DNA from: Pseudomonas sp. 6D_7.1_Bac1
GTDB taxonomy: Bacteria > Pseudomonadota > Gammaproteobacteria > Pseudomonadales > Pseudomonadaceae
NCBI RefSeq assembly: GCF_025465945.1
Contig: NZ_JANLNW010000006.1
Coordinates: 124,001 to 188,000 of the forward strand
DNA: 64,000 bases
Direction of reading: 5' to 3'
The position numbers were made by a program, and so were the translations under genes. Under the pieces are notes generated by a model that was given only the letters and a program-made list of their open reading frames with translations, made no database searches and was not told the origin of the DNA. Below, piece after piece: positions 37,509 to 47,616 of the stretch. How positions within the stretch are numbered: the first letter of the stretch is position 1; every line of letters starts with the position of its first letter.

Positions 37509-38183
37509 TTATTTTCGGGAAAAGTGCACCACCAGCTTATCGCCGACGGTTTGCAGAACCTGGACCAACACCAACAGCAACACCACGGTCACCACCATCA
37601 CGTCAGTCTGGAAACGTTGGTAACCGAAGCGGATCGCCAGGTCACCCAAACCACCGGCGCCGACCACACCGGCCATCGCCGTGTAGGACACCAGCGTAAT
37701 CGCGGTCACTGTGATCGCTGCGAAAATGCCGGGGCGGGCTTCCGGTAGCAAGGCGTTGGTGATGATCTGGCGGGTGGTCGCGCCCATGGCCTGGGTCGCT
37801 TCGATGATGCCGCGATCGACTTCACGCAATGCGGTTTCCACCAGGCGGGCGAAGAACGGTGTAGCACCGACCACCAGTGGCGGAATCGCACCGCCGACGC
37901 CCAGTGAGGTGCCGGTGATCAGTACGGTGAACGGGATCATCACGATCAGCAGAATGATGAACGGCAGCGAACGCAGGATATTCACGATCAGCGACAGCAG
38001 CGCGTAAACACCTTTGGCTTCGAGCAACTGGCGCGGGCTGCACAGGAACAGCAACACGCCCAGCGGCAGGCCAAGCAGCACAGTGAACAACAGTGATCCA
38101 CCGAGCATCAGCAAGGTGTCGCCAGTGGCTAACCAGATTTCGAACCAGTCGATATTGGCGAAGAAACTCATCAGGGCTTCCAT
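37509..38183 (-). CDS. metI: Methionine ABC transporter permease
   Basis: A 224-residue permease with five membrane helices. The EAA loop sits near residues 130-150 (EVDRGIIEATQAMGATTRQI). The ATG at 38183 shares one base with the metN stop (TGATG), and GAGGTG lies just upstream, so translation is coupled. Together with MetN and MetQ it imports methionine. Confidence 0.95.
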   Translation of the reverse strand: MEALMSFFANIDWFEIWLATGDTLLMLGGSLLFTVLLGLPLGVLLFLCSPRQLLEAKGVYALLSLIVNILRSLPFIILLIVMIPFTVLITGTSLGVGGAIPPLVVGATPFFARLVETALREVDRGIIEATQAMGATTRQIITNALLPEARPGIFAAITVTAITLVSYTAMAGVVGAGGLGDLAIRFGYQRFQTDVMVVTVVLLLVLVQVLQTVGDKLVVHFSRK

Positions 38184-39190
38184 CAGCGCAGCACCTCCAT
38201 GTGGACGTCTGCGGCAATGAAGCGGGCGAAGGCCGCTTCCATGTCTCCGCCGGTGACCGCCAGGGTCAATTGCCCGTAGGGGGTGTTTTTGATGCGGTCG
38301 ATACGACCGGCGAGGATGCTGTAGTCCACACCTGTTTCGCGGGCGACGGTGCCCAGCAACGGCGCGTAGGTGGCGTCGCCCTGGAAGGTCAGCCGCACGA
38401 TACGGCCCGGCACGTGAGCGAAGTCGTCGCGCTGCTCGCTTTCGTCGATCTGCTCGTCTTCCTGAACGAAGCGCTTGGTGGTCGGGTGTTTCGGATGCAG
38501 GAACACCTCGGCTACCGGACCCTGCTCGACGATCACGCCAGCGTCCATTACCGCGACCTGGTCGCAGACCCGGCGAATTACATCCATTTCATGGGTGATC
38601 AGCACGATGGTCAGGTTCAGCTCGCGGTTGATCTCGGCCAACAGTTGCAGGACCGACGCCGTGGTTTGCGGGTCGAGGGCGCTGGTAGCTTCGTCGCAGA
38701 GCAGGATTTTCGGCTTGGTCGCCAGGGCGCGGGCGATGCCGACGCGCTGCTTCTGGCCGCCGGACAGTTGCGCCGGGTACTTCCTGGCGTGGTCGGACAG
38801 ACCGACACGAGCCAGCAACTCGGCCACACGTTGGTCGATCTCGCTGCGCGACAGTTCACCGGCCAGGATCAGCGGCAACGCGACGTTGTCGGCAACGGTC
38901 TTGGAGGCCAGCAGGTTGAAGTGCTGGAAGATCATCCCGACTTGCTGACGGAAACGGCGCAGAGCATTGGCGTCCAGCGCAGTGACTTCTTCGCCATCGA
39001 CGATGATCTTGCCGCCGCTGGAGTCTTCCAAGCGGTTGATCAGACGCAACAGGGTACTTTTTCCCGCACCGGAATGGCCGATCAGGCCGAATACCTGACC
39101 GTTCTCAATCGACAGATTGGTGGGGTGCAGCGCGGGAATATCCTTACCGGCAACGCGGTAAGTTTTATGGACGTTTTGAAACTCGATCAC
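38183..39190 (-). CDS. metN: Methionine ABC transporter ATP-binding protein
   Basis: A 335-residue ATPase. Walker A is GHSGAGKST (about residues 38-46), the signature [15 protein letters not shown], Walker [13 protein letters not shown], and the switch His in [12 protein letters not shown]-terminal NIL domain (from about residue 255) is the methionine-sensing regulatory part of the family. It is the first gene of metNIQ. I see no S-adenosylmethionine riboswitch in the upstream region. Confidence 0.96.
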   Translation of the reverse strand: MIEFQNVHKTYRVAGKDIPALHPTNLSIENGQVFGLIGHSGAGKSTLLRLINRLEDSSGGKIIVDGEEVTALDANALRRFRQQVGMIFQHFNLLASKTVADNVALPLILAGELSRSEIDQRVAELLARVGLSDHARKYPAQLSGGQKQRVGIARALATKPKILLCDEATSALDPQTTASVLQLLAEINRELNLTIVLITHEMDVIRRVCDQVAVMDAGVIVEQGPVAEVFLHPKHPTTKRFVQEDEQIDESEQRDDFAHVPGRIVRLTFQGDATYAPLLGTVARETGVDYSILAGRIDRIKNTPYGQLTLAVTGGDMEAAFARFIAADVHMEVLR

Positions 39191-39330
39191 GTAGCGAACC
39201 TTGTGGGGCGCGTTAGAAAAGGATCAGCGGTTAGCCGGGCGGGCATTTTAGCCTGTCCGTATAGAGGTTCTTAGCATTTATTTCGCATTCATCCAGTCAT
39301 TTGGAAATAACGCCATAGACGTAAATGCAA

Positions 39331-39390
39331 AAGATCGCAGCCTCCGACAGCTCCTCATTGATATTCGGAGTTGCCCAAGGCTGCGATCTT
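39331..39390 (-). terminator. Stem-loop terminator of the upstream lipoprotein gene
   Basis: A perfect 12-bp outer stem (AAGATCGCAGCC / GGCTGCGATCTT, 39331-39342 and 39379-39390) encloses a nested CTCCGA/TCGGAG pair. On the minus strand it ends in a TTTT tract, five bases after the lipoprotein stop. Confidence 0.75.
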
Positions 39391-39395
39391 CTCCT

Positions 39396-40109
39396 TTAAG
39401 GCTTACGTGGCGTCAGAACCATCTGTGCCGGGACATTGCGCAGAATCTGCCGTTCGATCTTCAGGTCGAACTCCGAGTCCAGCTTCTTCACCCGTTTGGT
39501 CAGCAGCGTGGCCAACCAAGGGTAGTCCTCGGTGCGCGGTGCCTGGATGCTGACGTCGCACTGGTAACTCACCACATCGGCGGCGATCGCATCGAGTTGC
39601 CGACGCAGTTGCCTGCTATCGGTGATGTTCAGCGCAACGGTGGTGCTTTCAGCGGCGGGGTCGATTACCTTGGCGACACGCTTGGCTTCGGCGGCTTTGA
39701 GGGCAGCCTCAGCCTGGTCGAGCTCAGCTTTGCGCGCATGGGTGATGGCGTTGTTGACACCACCGGTCAGCGCCGGGGCTTTGGGCATCAACGCACGAGC
39801 CCGGCTCAGGGCCGTGGCGGCGGCATTCACGTCGCCTTTTTGCAGCACGATCTGGCTGCGTTGCAAGTAGGCTTCGGCGAGCTGCCGTTGATATTGCTCC
39901 AGCGACTGATCGTTGGGTGATTCGGCCTGCAAGGCGGCCAGTTGATCCTCGGCGGTGGCCAGTTCACTGCTGGCCAGGCTTTGCTCGAGCTGCGCGATCG
40001 CCGTAGCCCGTGCGTCCGGGACCTCGGGGGCCGGCGGCGTGCTTTGGCAGGCGCCAAGCAGCAGCGAAAATGCAACAAGGAGCAGATAACGGGAGGCGAA
40101 CGGCTTCAT
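39396..40109 (-). CDS. PA5502-type lipoprotein
   Basis: A 237-residue lipoprotein with signal and lipobox LLLGAC (Cys20). The mature part is mostly helical with TPR-like repeats of AEDQLAALQAESP and LAEAYLQRSQIVLQKGDVNAAATAL type (about residues 50-125), followed by an alpha/beta C-terminal domain with one conserved Cys (SYQCDVSIQ). It lies between znuB and metN as in P. aeruginosa. The function is unknown; TPR-like helices suggest a partner-binding role in the envelope. Confidence 0.83.
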   Translation of the reverse strand: MKPFASRYLLLVAFSLLLGACQSTPPAPEVPDARATAIAQLEQSLASSELATAEDQLAALQAESPNDQSLEQYQRQLAEAYLQRSQIVLQKGDVNAAATALSRARALMPKAPALTGGVNNAITHARKAELDQAEAALKAAEAKRVAKVIDPAAESTTVALNITDSRQLRRQLDAIAADVVSYQCDVSIQAPRTEDYPWLATLLTKRVKKLDSEFDLKIERQILRNVPAQMVLTPRKP

Positions 40110-40146
40110 TCCTGCGACTCTCTAATTGCGCAAAAAACGAGCAAGT

Positions 40147-40935
40147 CTACACCCCTCGACGGGGCAGGACAAAACTCAGCAGAAACAGCGCGGCAGCCAC
40201 CACCACAATCGATGGGCCGGCCGGCGTGTCCTTGAACCACGACAGCGCCAAGCCACCGCAGACCGCGAGTATACCCAGCAAACTCGCGCCCAAGGCCATC
40301 TGCTCGGGTGATCTGGCGTGACGTTGCGCCGCAGCCGCCGGGATGATCAGCAAGGAGGTAATCAGCAGCACGCCGACGATCTTCATTGCCACCGCGATCA
40401 CCACTGCAATCAGCAGCATCAAGGTCATGCGCAATGCCGCCACGGGCAGGCCTTCAACCGTGGCCAGTTCTTCGTGCACGGTAATCGCCAGCAATGGCCG
40501 CCACAGCGCCACCAGCAACAGCATCACCGCCGCGCTGCCGCCGAGGATCCACGCAAGATCAGTCGGGCTGATCGCCAGCAGGTCGCCGAACAGATAGGCC
40601 ATCAGGTCGATCCGCACTTCATGCATGAAGCTTAGTACCACCAGCCCCAGAGAGAGCGTACTCGGCGCAAGAATCCCCAACAGGGTGTCGGAAGCCAGGG
40701 GTTGGCGCTGTTGCAAGGTCACCAGCAACACGGCCAGCAACAGGCAGCCGACGGTGACCGCGATGGTCGGGCTGACATCCAGCAGAAAGCCCAGCGCCAC
40801 GCCAAGCAGCGCTGCGTGGGACAGGGTGTCGCCGAAATAAGCCATGCGCCGCCAGACCACGAACGATCCCAGCGGACCTGCGACGGCGGCCAGGGCCAGG
40901 CCTGCGAGCAGGGCGTACAACAGAAAATCAGCCAT
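40147..40935 (-). CDS. znuB: Zinc ABC transporter permease
   Basis: A 262-residue permease with about seven to eight helices. Family stretches [29 protein letters not shown] (about residues 23-51) and [19 protein letters not shown] are clear. I start at ATG 40935; the open frame to 40998 overlaps znuC. Its start overlaps the end of znuC by eight bases. With ZnuC and ZnuA it forms the high-affinity zinc importer. Confidence 0.95.
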   Translation of the reverse strand: MADFLLYALLAGLALAAVAGPLGSFVVWRRMAYFGDTLSHAALLGVALGFLLDVSPTIAVTVGCLLLAVLLVTLQQRQPLASDTLLGILAPSTLSLGLVVLSFMHEVRIDLMAYLFGDLLAISPTDLAWILGGSAAVMLLLVALWRPLLAITVHEELATVEGLPVAALRMTLMLLIAVVIAVAMKIVGVLLITSLLIIPAAAAQRHARSPEQMALGASLLGILAVCGGLALSWFKDTPAGPSIVVVAAALFLLSFVLPRRGV

Positions 40936-41713
40936 GCTTGCAGCTATCTCCATGAACGTGGGTGTGAGCGGTCGGTGCCGCGCTGACGACAGAGCCATGC
41001 AGGTCGTGGGCGTGGTCGTGATGGTGGTGATAGATCGCCAGGCTCTGCGCGTTTTTGCCGAACAGCTCGACGAACGCCGGGTCGCCGCTGACCTGTTCGG
41101 GATGCCCGGAGCAGCAGACGTGGCGATTGAGGCAGACCACCTGGTCGGTGGTGCTCATCACGAGGTGCAGATCGTGGGAAACCATCAACACTCCGCAACC
41201 GTGGCGGTCGCGCAGGCGGGTGATCAGGCTGTAGAGCTCGGCTTGTCCGGCCACGTCGACGCCTTGCACCGGCTCGTCGAGCACCAGCAACTCGGGCTCG
41301 CGCAACAGGGCGCGAGCGAGCAGCACGCGCTGCATTTCACCGCCGGAAACGCTCTGTACCGGGCTGTCGATCACTTGTTCGGCACCGACTTCCTTGAGCG
41401 CCGCCAAGGCGCGCGCACGGTCTACACCCGGCACCAGGCGCAAGAAGCGCAGCACCGAGAGCGGCAGGGTCGGGTCAACGTGCAGTTTCTGCGGCATGTA
41501 GCCGACCCGCAGTTTTGGCTTGCGCCAGACGCTGCCGCTGTCGGGTTTGAGCAAGCCAAGCACGGCGCGGACCAAGGTGGTCTTGCCGGCGCCGTTGGGG
41601 CCGATCAGGGTGACGATCTGCCGTGGCTCGACGCTCAGCTCAATGTTGTCCAGCACGCTTTGCCCGGCAAAGGTCACTGCAACCTGATTGAGGCGGATCA
41701 ACGCAGTGCTCAT
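40928..41713 (-). CDS. znuC: Zinc ABC transporter ATP-binding protein
   Basis: A 261-residue ATPase. Walker A is GPNGAGKTT, the signature [14 protein letters not shown], Walker [13 protein letters not shown], and switch His in [11 protein letters not shown]. The last 40 residues are unusually His-rich ([14 protein letters not shown], then [14 protein letters not shown]), a possible zinc-sensing or storage tail. Its ATG shares one base with the zur stop (TGATG). Order in the operon is zur-znuC-znuB. Confidence 0.96.
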   Translation of the reverse strand: MSTALIRLNQVAVTFAGQSVLDNIELSVEPRQIVTLIGPNGAGKTTLVRAVLGLLKPDSGSVWRKPKLRVGYMPQKLHVDPTLPLSVLRFLRLVPGVDRARALAALKEVGAEQVIDSPVQSVSGGEMQRVLLARALLREPELLVLDEPVQGVDVAGQAELYSLITRLRDRHGCGVLMVSHDLHLVMSTTDQVVCLNRHVCCSGHPEQVSGDPAFVELFGKNAQSLAIYHHHHDHAHDLHGSVVSAAPTAHTHVHGDSCKHG

Positions 41714-42195
41714 CAAGCCCCCTGGCAACCCGAGCAGAGACCGACCACTTCGACGGTCTGGCCCTCGACCACAAACCCGACGTCGTTGGCGCTGTGGATG
41801 ATGGTGTCGCTGATGGATTTCTGTTCGAGCTCGATGGCCGCATGGCATTCGCGGCAAATCAGGAACTGGCCCTGGTGGGCGTGCCCCGGATGATTGCAGC
41901 CAACGAAGGCGTTGAGCGAGGAGATGCGATGCACCAGGCCGTTATCCAACAGGAAGTCCAGCGCACGGTACACGGTCGGCGGCGCGGCACGACGGCCATC
42001 CTGCTCGCTGAGTACCGCCAGAATGTCGTAGGCGCCCAGCGGCTTGTGGCTTTGCCAGACCAGTTCCAGCACCCGCCGACGCAACGCGGTCAGGCGCAGA
42101 CCCTGACGTGCGCAAATGACATCGGCCTCGGACAACGCGCTGTGCACGCAGTGAGAGTGGTCGTGGGGACGGCTGGCTAGCGGTGTTTTAGGCAT
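41713..42195 (-). CDS. zur: Zinc uptake regulator (Fur family)
   Basis: A 160-residue Fur-family repressor, also called np20 in P. aeruginosa. The DNA-binding helix is in [17 protein letters not shown] and [19 protein letters not shown]. Zinc ligands are the structural Cys pairs CREC (about residue 116) and CSGC (about residue 155), plus HPGHAHQG. A His-rich N-terminus (HDHSHCVH) is notable. It represses znuA and its own operon when zinc is plentiful, from the divergent region with znuA. Confidence 0.96.
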   Translation of the reverse strand: MPKTPLASRPHDHSHCVHSALSEADVICARQGLRLTALRRRVLELVWQSHKPLGAYDILAVLSEQDGRRAAPPTVYRALDFLLDNGLVHRISSLNAFVGCNHPGHAHQGQFLICRECHAAIELEQKSISDTIIHSANDVGFVVEGQTVEVVGLCSGCQGA

Positions 42196-42218
42196 GAGCG
42201 GCGACGAGTTTTGTGAGA

Positions 42219-42236
42219 GACGTTATTATGTTACCC
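42219..42236. promoter_or_regulatory. Candidate Zur box
   Basis: GACGTTATTATGTTACCC lies in the short zur-znuA gap and partly fits the Zur pattern ATGTTATANTATAACAT (11-12 of 17 positions). Position is right for control of both directions; the match is imperfect. Confidence 0.45.
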
Positions 42237-42261
42237 GTTCTCGCCTCTTTGAGTGGTCATC

Positions 42262-43182
42262 GTGTCCAGACTTTTTGCCATTTTCGTCACATTTACTGCT
42301 GGTCTGTTTGCGATCAGTGCTGCTCATGCCGAGGTGAATGTACTGACCAGTATCAAACCCCTGCAGCTGATTGCTGCTGCGGTGCAGGACGGTGTCGGGG
42401 TTCCCGAGGTGCTGCTGCCTCCGGGCGCTTCGCCGCATAACTATGCCTTGCGCCCTTCCGACGTACGGAAGGTGCAGTCGGTGGATTTGCTCTACTGGAT
42501 CGGTCCGGACATGGAAGGTTTCCTGCCACGCGTGCTCAAAGGCCGCAGCCTGCCGGCGGTGGCTGTGCAGGACCTGCCAGGCTTGAAATTGCGCCGCTTC
42601 GCGCAAGACAGCCACTCCCACGCTATCGATGCCAACGAACACGATCACGACCACCGCCCCGGCAGCCTTGATGCTCACCTCTGGCTGTCGCCGGTCAATG
42701 CGCGAGTGATCGCGGCAAAAATTGCCGCCGATTTGAGTGTTGCCGATCCGGCCAATGCGCCGCGCTATCAGAGCAACCTCAAAGCCTTCGATGAGCGTCT
42801 GGACGCGCTGGATCTGCGCTTGAAAGCGCGCCTGGCGGGCATCGCAGGCAAACCTTACTTCGTGTTCCATGAAGCGTTCGATTACTTCGAAGACGCTTAC
42901 GGCCTCAAGCACACCGGCGTGTTCAGCGTGGCCGCAGAAGTGCAGCCAGGTGCCCAGCACGTTGCCGCGATGCGGGCGCGCTTGCAAGAAGTCGGCAAGA
43001 CGTGCGTGTTCAGCGAGCCGCCACTGCGCCCACGCCTGGCCGAGACGCTAGTGGCCGGTCTGCCGGTGAAACTGGCGGAGCTGGATGCATTGGGCGGTTA
43101 CACGCCGGCGGCGGCCAAGGGCTACGAGCAGGTGCTGGAGAAATTGGGGAATGATTTGGCGGGGTGCCTGGAGTCGCTGTAA
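42262..43182 (+). CDS. znuA: Zinc ABC transporter substrate-binding protein
   Basis: A 306-residue zinc-binding protein. The signal peptide ends near residue 22 (AHA). Zinc ligand histidines are in LPPGASPHNYALRP, the DAHLWLSP strand, and FHEAFDYFEDAYG; a His-rich loop (SHSHAIDANEHDHDHRPG) sits at about residues 115-132. A GTG start at 42262 is chosen because it has a GAGTGG site upstream; another GTG at 42253 is also in frame. Divergent from zur. Confidence 0.94.
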   Translation: MSRLFAIFVTFTAGLFAISAAHAEVNVLTSIKPLQLIAAAVQDGVGVPEVLLPPGASPHNYALRPSDVRKVQSVDLLYWIGPDMEGFLPRVLKGRSLPAVAVQDLPGLKLRRFAQDSHSHAIDANEHDHDHRPGSLDAHLWLSPVNARVIAAKIAADLSVADPANAPRYQSNLKAFDERLDALDLRLKARLAGIAGKPYFVFHEAFDYFEDAYGLKHTGVFSVAAEVQPGAQHVAAMRARLQEVGKTCVFSEPPLRPRLAETLVAGLPVKLAELDALGGYTPAAAKGYEQVLEKLGNDLAGCLESL

Positions 43183-43200
43183 CTTCTGAGCGCAGAACCT

Positions 43201-43340
43201 GTGGCGAGGGGGCTTGCCCTAATGCCAGTCAGTTAAGGGGTCACTTCCCTGTGGCGAGGGAGCTTGCTCCCGCTGGGGCGCGAAGCGGCCCTAAAAATGG
43301 GACTGCTACGCAGTCCAGCGGGAGCAAGCTCCCTCGCCAC
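43201..43340. repeat. REP cluster between znuA and thrB
   Basis: Two or three repeat units of the GTGGCGAGGGAGCTTGCTCC family: a partial copy at 43201, then a full inverted pair 43251-43340 around a GGGACTGC-type centre. The same family appears at 1091. Confidence 0.85.
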
Positions 43341-43343
43341 AAT

Positions 43344-44294
43344 TTACAGTGCGAACGGCAATGGCGTGCTGACCTGCTGGCGCTGAGCCAGGCGCTGCTG
43401 AAACTCCATCGGATCGTGAATCAGCACGTCCTGCCCGGCAAAGGACTCGGCGGCGATCAAGCGCGACAGCCAGAACCGCACACACGCCACCCGCAGCATT
43501 GTCGGCCAGAGCTCGGCTTCGGCGGTGGTGAACGGACGCAGTGCCGCATAGGCGCCGAGCAATGCCCTCGCTCGTGGGCCATCAATCAAGCCATCTTCGT
43601 CCGAGCACCAGTCATTCAGGGCAATCGCCACGTCGTAGAGCATCGGGCCGGAACAGGCGTTGTAGAAGTCGATCAGCCCGGTCAGGTGCGTGCCTTCAAA
43701 CATCGCGTTGTCGCGGAACAGGTCGGCGTGGATGTTGGCCCGAGGCAGCGCCAGGATTTTCGTCTTCTGTTCAGTGATTTCGTTCAAGGCGCGTTGCAGC
43801 AGATTGCTTTGCGCGGCGTTCAGGTGCGACAGCAGTTGGGTGCCTTCTTCGAGCATCCAGTCCAGGCCACGATCGGTTTTACGCTTGATCATGTGGTCTT
43901 TGGTCGCCAGGTGCAGGTGCCCCAGTAACTCACCGACTTGCGCGCAATGCTGCGCGTTGGCTTCCTTGATGTGCTTGCCGGCCAGCCGTGGTTGCAACAG
44001 CGCGGGTTTGCCAGCCAGCTCGCGCAGGGCGATGCCGTCGGTGGTACGCAGGGCGTAAGGCACCGGCAGGTCGGCGTCATGCAGCACGTCGAGCAGCTCG
44101 ATAAAGAACGGCATTTCCTGCACGGGGCCGCGCTCAACCAGGGTCAGGACAAACTCGCCCTGCTCCAGGCTGATGAAGAAATTGGTGTTTTCGCTACCTG
44201 CGGCAATCCCCTGGAAATCAAGCAGGCGGCCGAGCCCATAAGGGGCGAGAAAGGTTTCCAGCTCGGGCCGAGCCAGGGGGGTGAACACAGACAT
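43344..44294 (-). CDS. thrB: Homoserine kinase (aminoglycoside-phosphotransferase fold)
   Basis: A 316-residue homoserine kinase of the ThrB class found in pseudomonads, unrelated to the GHMP-type enzyme of E. coli. Family features are YGLGRLLDFQGIAAGSENTNFF at the N-terminus, the catalytic loop NIHADLFRDNAMF, and the magnesium Asp in GLIDFYNACSGP. It phosphorylates homoserine in threonine synthesis. It lies between znuA and the DUF2782 gene, the standard pseudomonad order. Confidence 0.95.
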   Translation of the reverse strand: MSVFTPLARPELETFLAPYGLGRLLDFQGIAAGSENTNFFISLEQGEFVLTLVERGPVQEMPFFIELLDVLHDADLPVPYALRTTDGIALRELAGKPALLQPRLAGKHIKEANAQHCAQVGELLGHLHLATKDHMIKRKTDRGLDWMLEEGTQLLSHLNAAQSNLLQRALNEITEQKTKILALPRANIHADLFRDNAMFEGTHLTGLIDFYNACSGPMLYDVAIALNDWCSDEDGLIDGPRARALLGAYAALRPFTTAEAELWPTMLRVACVRFWLSRLIAAESFAGQDVLIHDPMEFQQRLAQRQQVSTPLPFAL

Positions 44295-44354
44295 GGTTAA
44301 AAACTGCTCAGTTCGGGCGCCGCGATTGAGCGAGCGCCGATTAAAGTTAAGAAA

Positions 44355-44645
44355 CTACTTCCACGTAAAAATTTCCCACGACGGAATCAGCATATCCGGC
44401 TGATCCGAGCGGATATAGTTTGCATCCGTTCCGTCCGCACGTATCAGAAAGTACGGCTTTCCGCCCTTTGGCGTGACCTTGATTGCATACACAAAGCCGT
44501 TTTGACGGTACTCCTGAATGACTTTGTCACCTTCGGTGTGGATCGTGACTTCCGGCTCAGGCGTCGGTGCATCATCGGCTGCCATGACGGCCAGGGGAGT
44601 CATTGCAAAGAAGCCAGCCAGCAACAGGCGATTTAGTGAGCGCAT
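44355..44645 (-). CDS. DUF2782 secreted protein
   Basis: A 96-residue exported protein. The signal peptide ends near residue 22 (AVMAAD). The mature domain is small and beta-rich, with EVTIHTEGDKVIQEYRQNGFVYAIKVTPKGGKPYFL, the DUF2782 signature. The function is unknown. It sits between thrB and polA, divergent from polA. Confidence 0.88.
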   Translation of the reverse strand: MRSLNRLLLAGFFAMTPLAVMAADDAPTPEPEVTIHTEGDKVIQEYRQNGFVYAIKVTPKGGKPYFLIRADGTDANYIRSDQPDMLIPSWEIFTWK

Positions 44646-44719
44646 GATAACCTTGTCCCTTTGTCGTCAACGGTCCCGCTATTCTAGCGCCGGACCCGCC
44701 GAAAAGGTTGATCCTGCTC

Positions 44720-47491
44720 ATGAGCCAAGCCCCCCTCGTCCTGGTGGACGGTTCTTCTTACCTGTACCGCGCCTTTCACGCGCTGCCACCGTTGACCACG
44801 TCCAAAGGCCTGCCGACCGGCGCGGTCAAGGGCGTGTTGAACATGCTCAAGAGTCTGCGCAAGCAGTACCCGGACAGCCCGTTCGCCGTGGTATTCGACG
44901 CCAAGGGCGGGACATTTCGCGATGACATGTACGCCGAATACAAGGCTAACCGCCCGAGCATGCCCGACGACATGCGGGTGCAGATCGAGCCATTGCACGC
45001 GAGCGTGATCGCCCTGGGCTTTCCGCTGCTGTGCGTCGAAGGCGTTGAGGCCGACGACGTGATCGGTACACTGGCCCGCAGCAGCGCGGCTGCTGACCGT
45101 CCGGTGGTGATCTCCACGGGCGACAAGGACATGGCGCAACTGGTCGACGGGCACATTACCTTGGTCAATACCATGACCGGTAGCGCGATGGACGTGGCTG
45201 GCGTGAAGGAGAAATTCGGCGTCGCTCCCGAGCAGATCATCGATTACCTGGCATTGATGGGCGATTCCTCCGACAACATTCCGGGCGTGCCGGGTATCGG
45301 CCCGAAGACGGCGTCTGGCCTGTTGGTGGGTGTTAACGGCGGCCTTGTCGAGCTGTATGCGCAGCTCGATATCGTCCCGACCTTGCCGATTCGTGGCGCT
45401 AAAACGCTGCCGGCCAAGCTTGAAGAGCACAAGGAGATGGCGTTCCTCTCCTATCAACTGGCGACCATCAAAATCGACGTGCCACTGGACGTTGGCCTCG
45501 ATGATTTGCACTTGCGTGAACCGGACCGTGAAAAGCTCGCCGAGCTCTACACGTTGCTCGAGTTCAAGAGCTGGTTCGAAGACCTTCAGCGTGAGGCCAA
45601 GCGAGCGGGCCAGGAAGTGGTGGCGGTGGTTGAAGAAGCCGTGGCCGACGACGATGGGCCCAAGTACACCACGATCCTCACCCAGACTGATTTCGACATC
45701 TGGCTGAAGAAACTGCAAAACGCCAAGCTGTTCGCCTTCGACACCGAAACCACCGGTGTCGACGCGCAGCAAGCGCAACTTGTCGGGCTGTCGTTCGCTG
45801 TACAGGCCAACGAAGCGGCCTACATCCCGCTGACCCATTCCTACATGGGCGTGCCGGATCAACTGGATCGCGACACTGTGTTGCGCGCGCTGAAACCGAT
45901 TCTGGAGGACCCGAGCAAGCTCAAGGTCGGCCAGCACGCCAAGTTCGACATGAACATCCTGGCCAACTGCGCCATAGGTGGTGATCAGGGCTGCGGCATC
46001 ATGGTGCAAGGCATCGCCTTCGACACCATGCTTGAGTCCTACGTGCTGGACTCCACTGCGACCCGTCACGACATGGACAGCCTGGCGCTCAAGTACCTGA
46101 GCTACACCACCACCAGCTTTCAGGACATCGCGGGCAAGGGCGCCAAGCAACTGACCTTCGACCAGATCTCCCTGGAACTGGCCGGGCCGTACGCCGCCGA
46201 AGACGCCGACGTGACGCTGCGTCTGCATCAGACCCTGCAGGAAAAACTCAATGCCATTGCGAGCCTGAACAAAGTCCTGAACGAAATCGAGATGCCGCTG
46301 GTGCCGGTGTTGGCGCGTATCGAGCGTCAAGGTGCGTTGGTCGACGCGAACCTGCTGGGCATCCAGAGCGTTGAGTTGGGCGACAAGTTGGTTGCGCTGG
46401 AGCGTGAGGCGTTTGCCATTGCCGGTGAAGAATTCAACCTTGGTTCGCCGAAGCAATTGGGTGTGATCCTGTACGAAAAACTCGGGCTGCCGATTCTCAG
46501 CAAAACTGCCAAGGGCCAGGCTTCAACCGCCGAAGCGGTGCTGGCGGAACTGGCCGAGCAGGATTACCCGCTGCCCAAAGTGCTGATGCAGTACCGTTCC
46601 TTGAGCAAGCTTAAAAGCACCTACACCGACCGTCTGCCGGAGCAGATCAACCCGCGCACCGGGCGGATTCATACGTCCTACCATCAAGCGGTGGCAGCGA
46701 CCGGGCGTTTGTCGTCCAGTGATCCAAACCTGCAGAACATTCCGATTCGTACCGCCGAAGGTCGACGGATTCGTCAGGCGTTCGTCGCGCCCAAAGGCTA
46801 CAAGCTGCTGGCGGCGGACTATTCGCAGATCGAGCTGCGGATCATGGCTCATCTGGCCAAGGACGAAGGGTTGTTGCATGCGTTCCGCAACGACCTGGAC
46901 GTGCACAAAGCCACCGCTGCCGAGGTGTTCGGGGTTGAGCTGGCGGACGTCACGACTGACCAACGGCGCAGCGCCAAGGCGATCAACTTCGGTCTGATCT
47001 ACGGCATGAGCGCATTTGGCCTGGCCAAGCAGATTGGCGTCGACCGCAAGCAGTCCCAAGCCTACATCGACCGTTATTTCGCCCGTTACCCTGGCGTGCT
47101 TGAGTACATGGAGAGAACCCGCGCCCAGGCGGCTGAGCAGGGTTTTGTCGAAACCATCTTCGGTCGTCGCCTGTACCTGCCGGATATCAACGCGAAAAAC
47201 CCTGCCCTGCGCAAAGGCGCCGAGCGCACGGCGATCAACGCGCCGATGCAAGGCACCGCGGCGGACATCATCAAGAAAGCCATGGTGGCGGTGGATAACT
47301 GGCTGACGACGTCAGGTCTGGACGCCAAAGTGATTCTGCAAGTGCACGATGAATTGGTGCTTGAGGTTCGCGAAGACCTGGTCGATCAGGTTCGTGAGGA
47401 GATTCGCGTTCACATGAGCGGCGCAGCGACTCTGGATGTGCCACTTTTGGTGGAAGTCGGCGTCGGAAACAATTGGGATGAGGCGCACTAA
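44720..47491 (+). CDS. polA: DNA polymerase I
   Basis: A 923-residue polymerase with all three domains. The 5'-3' exonuclease starts LVLVDGSSYLYRAFHALPP and includes STGDKDMAQLV; the 3'-5' exonuclease has the intact FDTETTGVDAQ motif (about residue 343); the polymerase domain has LAADYSQIELRIMAHL and QVHDELVLEV. It repairs DNA and removes Okazaki primers. I start at ATG 44720; a TTG at 44708 is in frame. Downstream lies the ErsA sRNA. Confidence 0.98.
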   Translation: MSQAPLVLVDGSSYLYRAFHALPPLTTSKGLPTGAVKGVLNMLKSLRKQYPDSPFAVVFDAKGGTFRDDMYAEYKANRPSMPDDMRVQIEPLHASVIALGFPLLCVEGVEADDVIGTLARSSAAADRPVVISTGDKDMAQLVDGHITLVNTMTGSAMDVAGVKEKFGVAPEQIIDYLALMGDSSDNIPGVPGIGPKTASGLLVGVNGGLVELYAQLDIVPTLPIRGAKTLPAKLEEHKEMAFLSYQLATIKIDVPLDVGLDDLHLREPDREKLAELYTLLEFKSWFEDLQREAKRAGQEVVAVVEEAVADDDGPKYTTILTQTDFDIWLKKLQNAKLFAFDTETTGVDAQQAQLVGLSFAVQANEAAYIPLTHSYMGVPDQLDRDTVLRALKPILEDPSKLKVGQHAKFDMNILANCAIGGDQGCGIMVQGIAFDTMLESYVLDSTATRHDMDSLALKYLSYTTTSFQDIAGKGAKQLTFDQISLELAGPYAAEDADVTLRLHQTLQEKLNAIASLNKVLNEIEMPLVPVLARIERQGALVDANLLGIQSVELGDKLVALEREAFAIAGEEFNLGSPKQLGVILYEKLGLPILSKTAKGQASTAEAVLAELAEQDYPLPKVLMQYRSLSKLKSTYTDRLPEQINPRTGRIHTSYHQAVAATGRLSSSDPNLQNIPIRTAEGRRIRQAFVAPKGYKLLAADYSQIELRIMAHLAKDEGLLHAFRNDLDVHKATAAEVFGVELADVTTDQRRSAKAINFGLIYGMSAFGLAKQIGVDRKQSQAYIDRYFARYPGVLEYMERTRAQAAEQGFVETIFGRRLYLPDINAKNPALRKGAERTAINAPMQGTAADIIKKAMVAVDNWLTTSGLDAKVILQVHDELVLEVREDLVDQVREEIRVHMSGAATLDVPLLVEVGVGNNWDEAH

Positions 47492-47616
47492 GCCGGTTAG
47501 AAGTGGCTTTTTGTCGAGGGCAATGCCGCGGCATAGTGTCGCGGCGAATCACTGGCGAAGGGCTATTAGTTCGGAAAATTCTTTGGGTTATTCCCAATGG
47601 GTTTTGAAATTAATCG
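47492..47616. other. Non-coding stretch after polA
   Basis: The first part of the 435-base polA-engB gap. It holds only weak inverted repeats and no gene; the sRNA promoter begins at its right edge. Confidence 0.5.

Noticed and set aside
39191..39330. Possible SAM riboswitch upstream of metN
   Set aside because: No conserved SAM-aptamer stems can be drawn in the short leader.
43201..43340. Repeated units that might look like a CRISPR array
   Set aside because: The units are palindromic REP elements in inverted order with irregular spacing, also dispersed at other sites; no cas genes are present.
44684..46456. A 590-codon minus-strand frame over polA
   Set aside because: Antisense to the polA N-terminal domains; no recognisable features.
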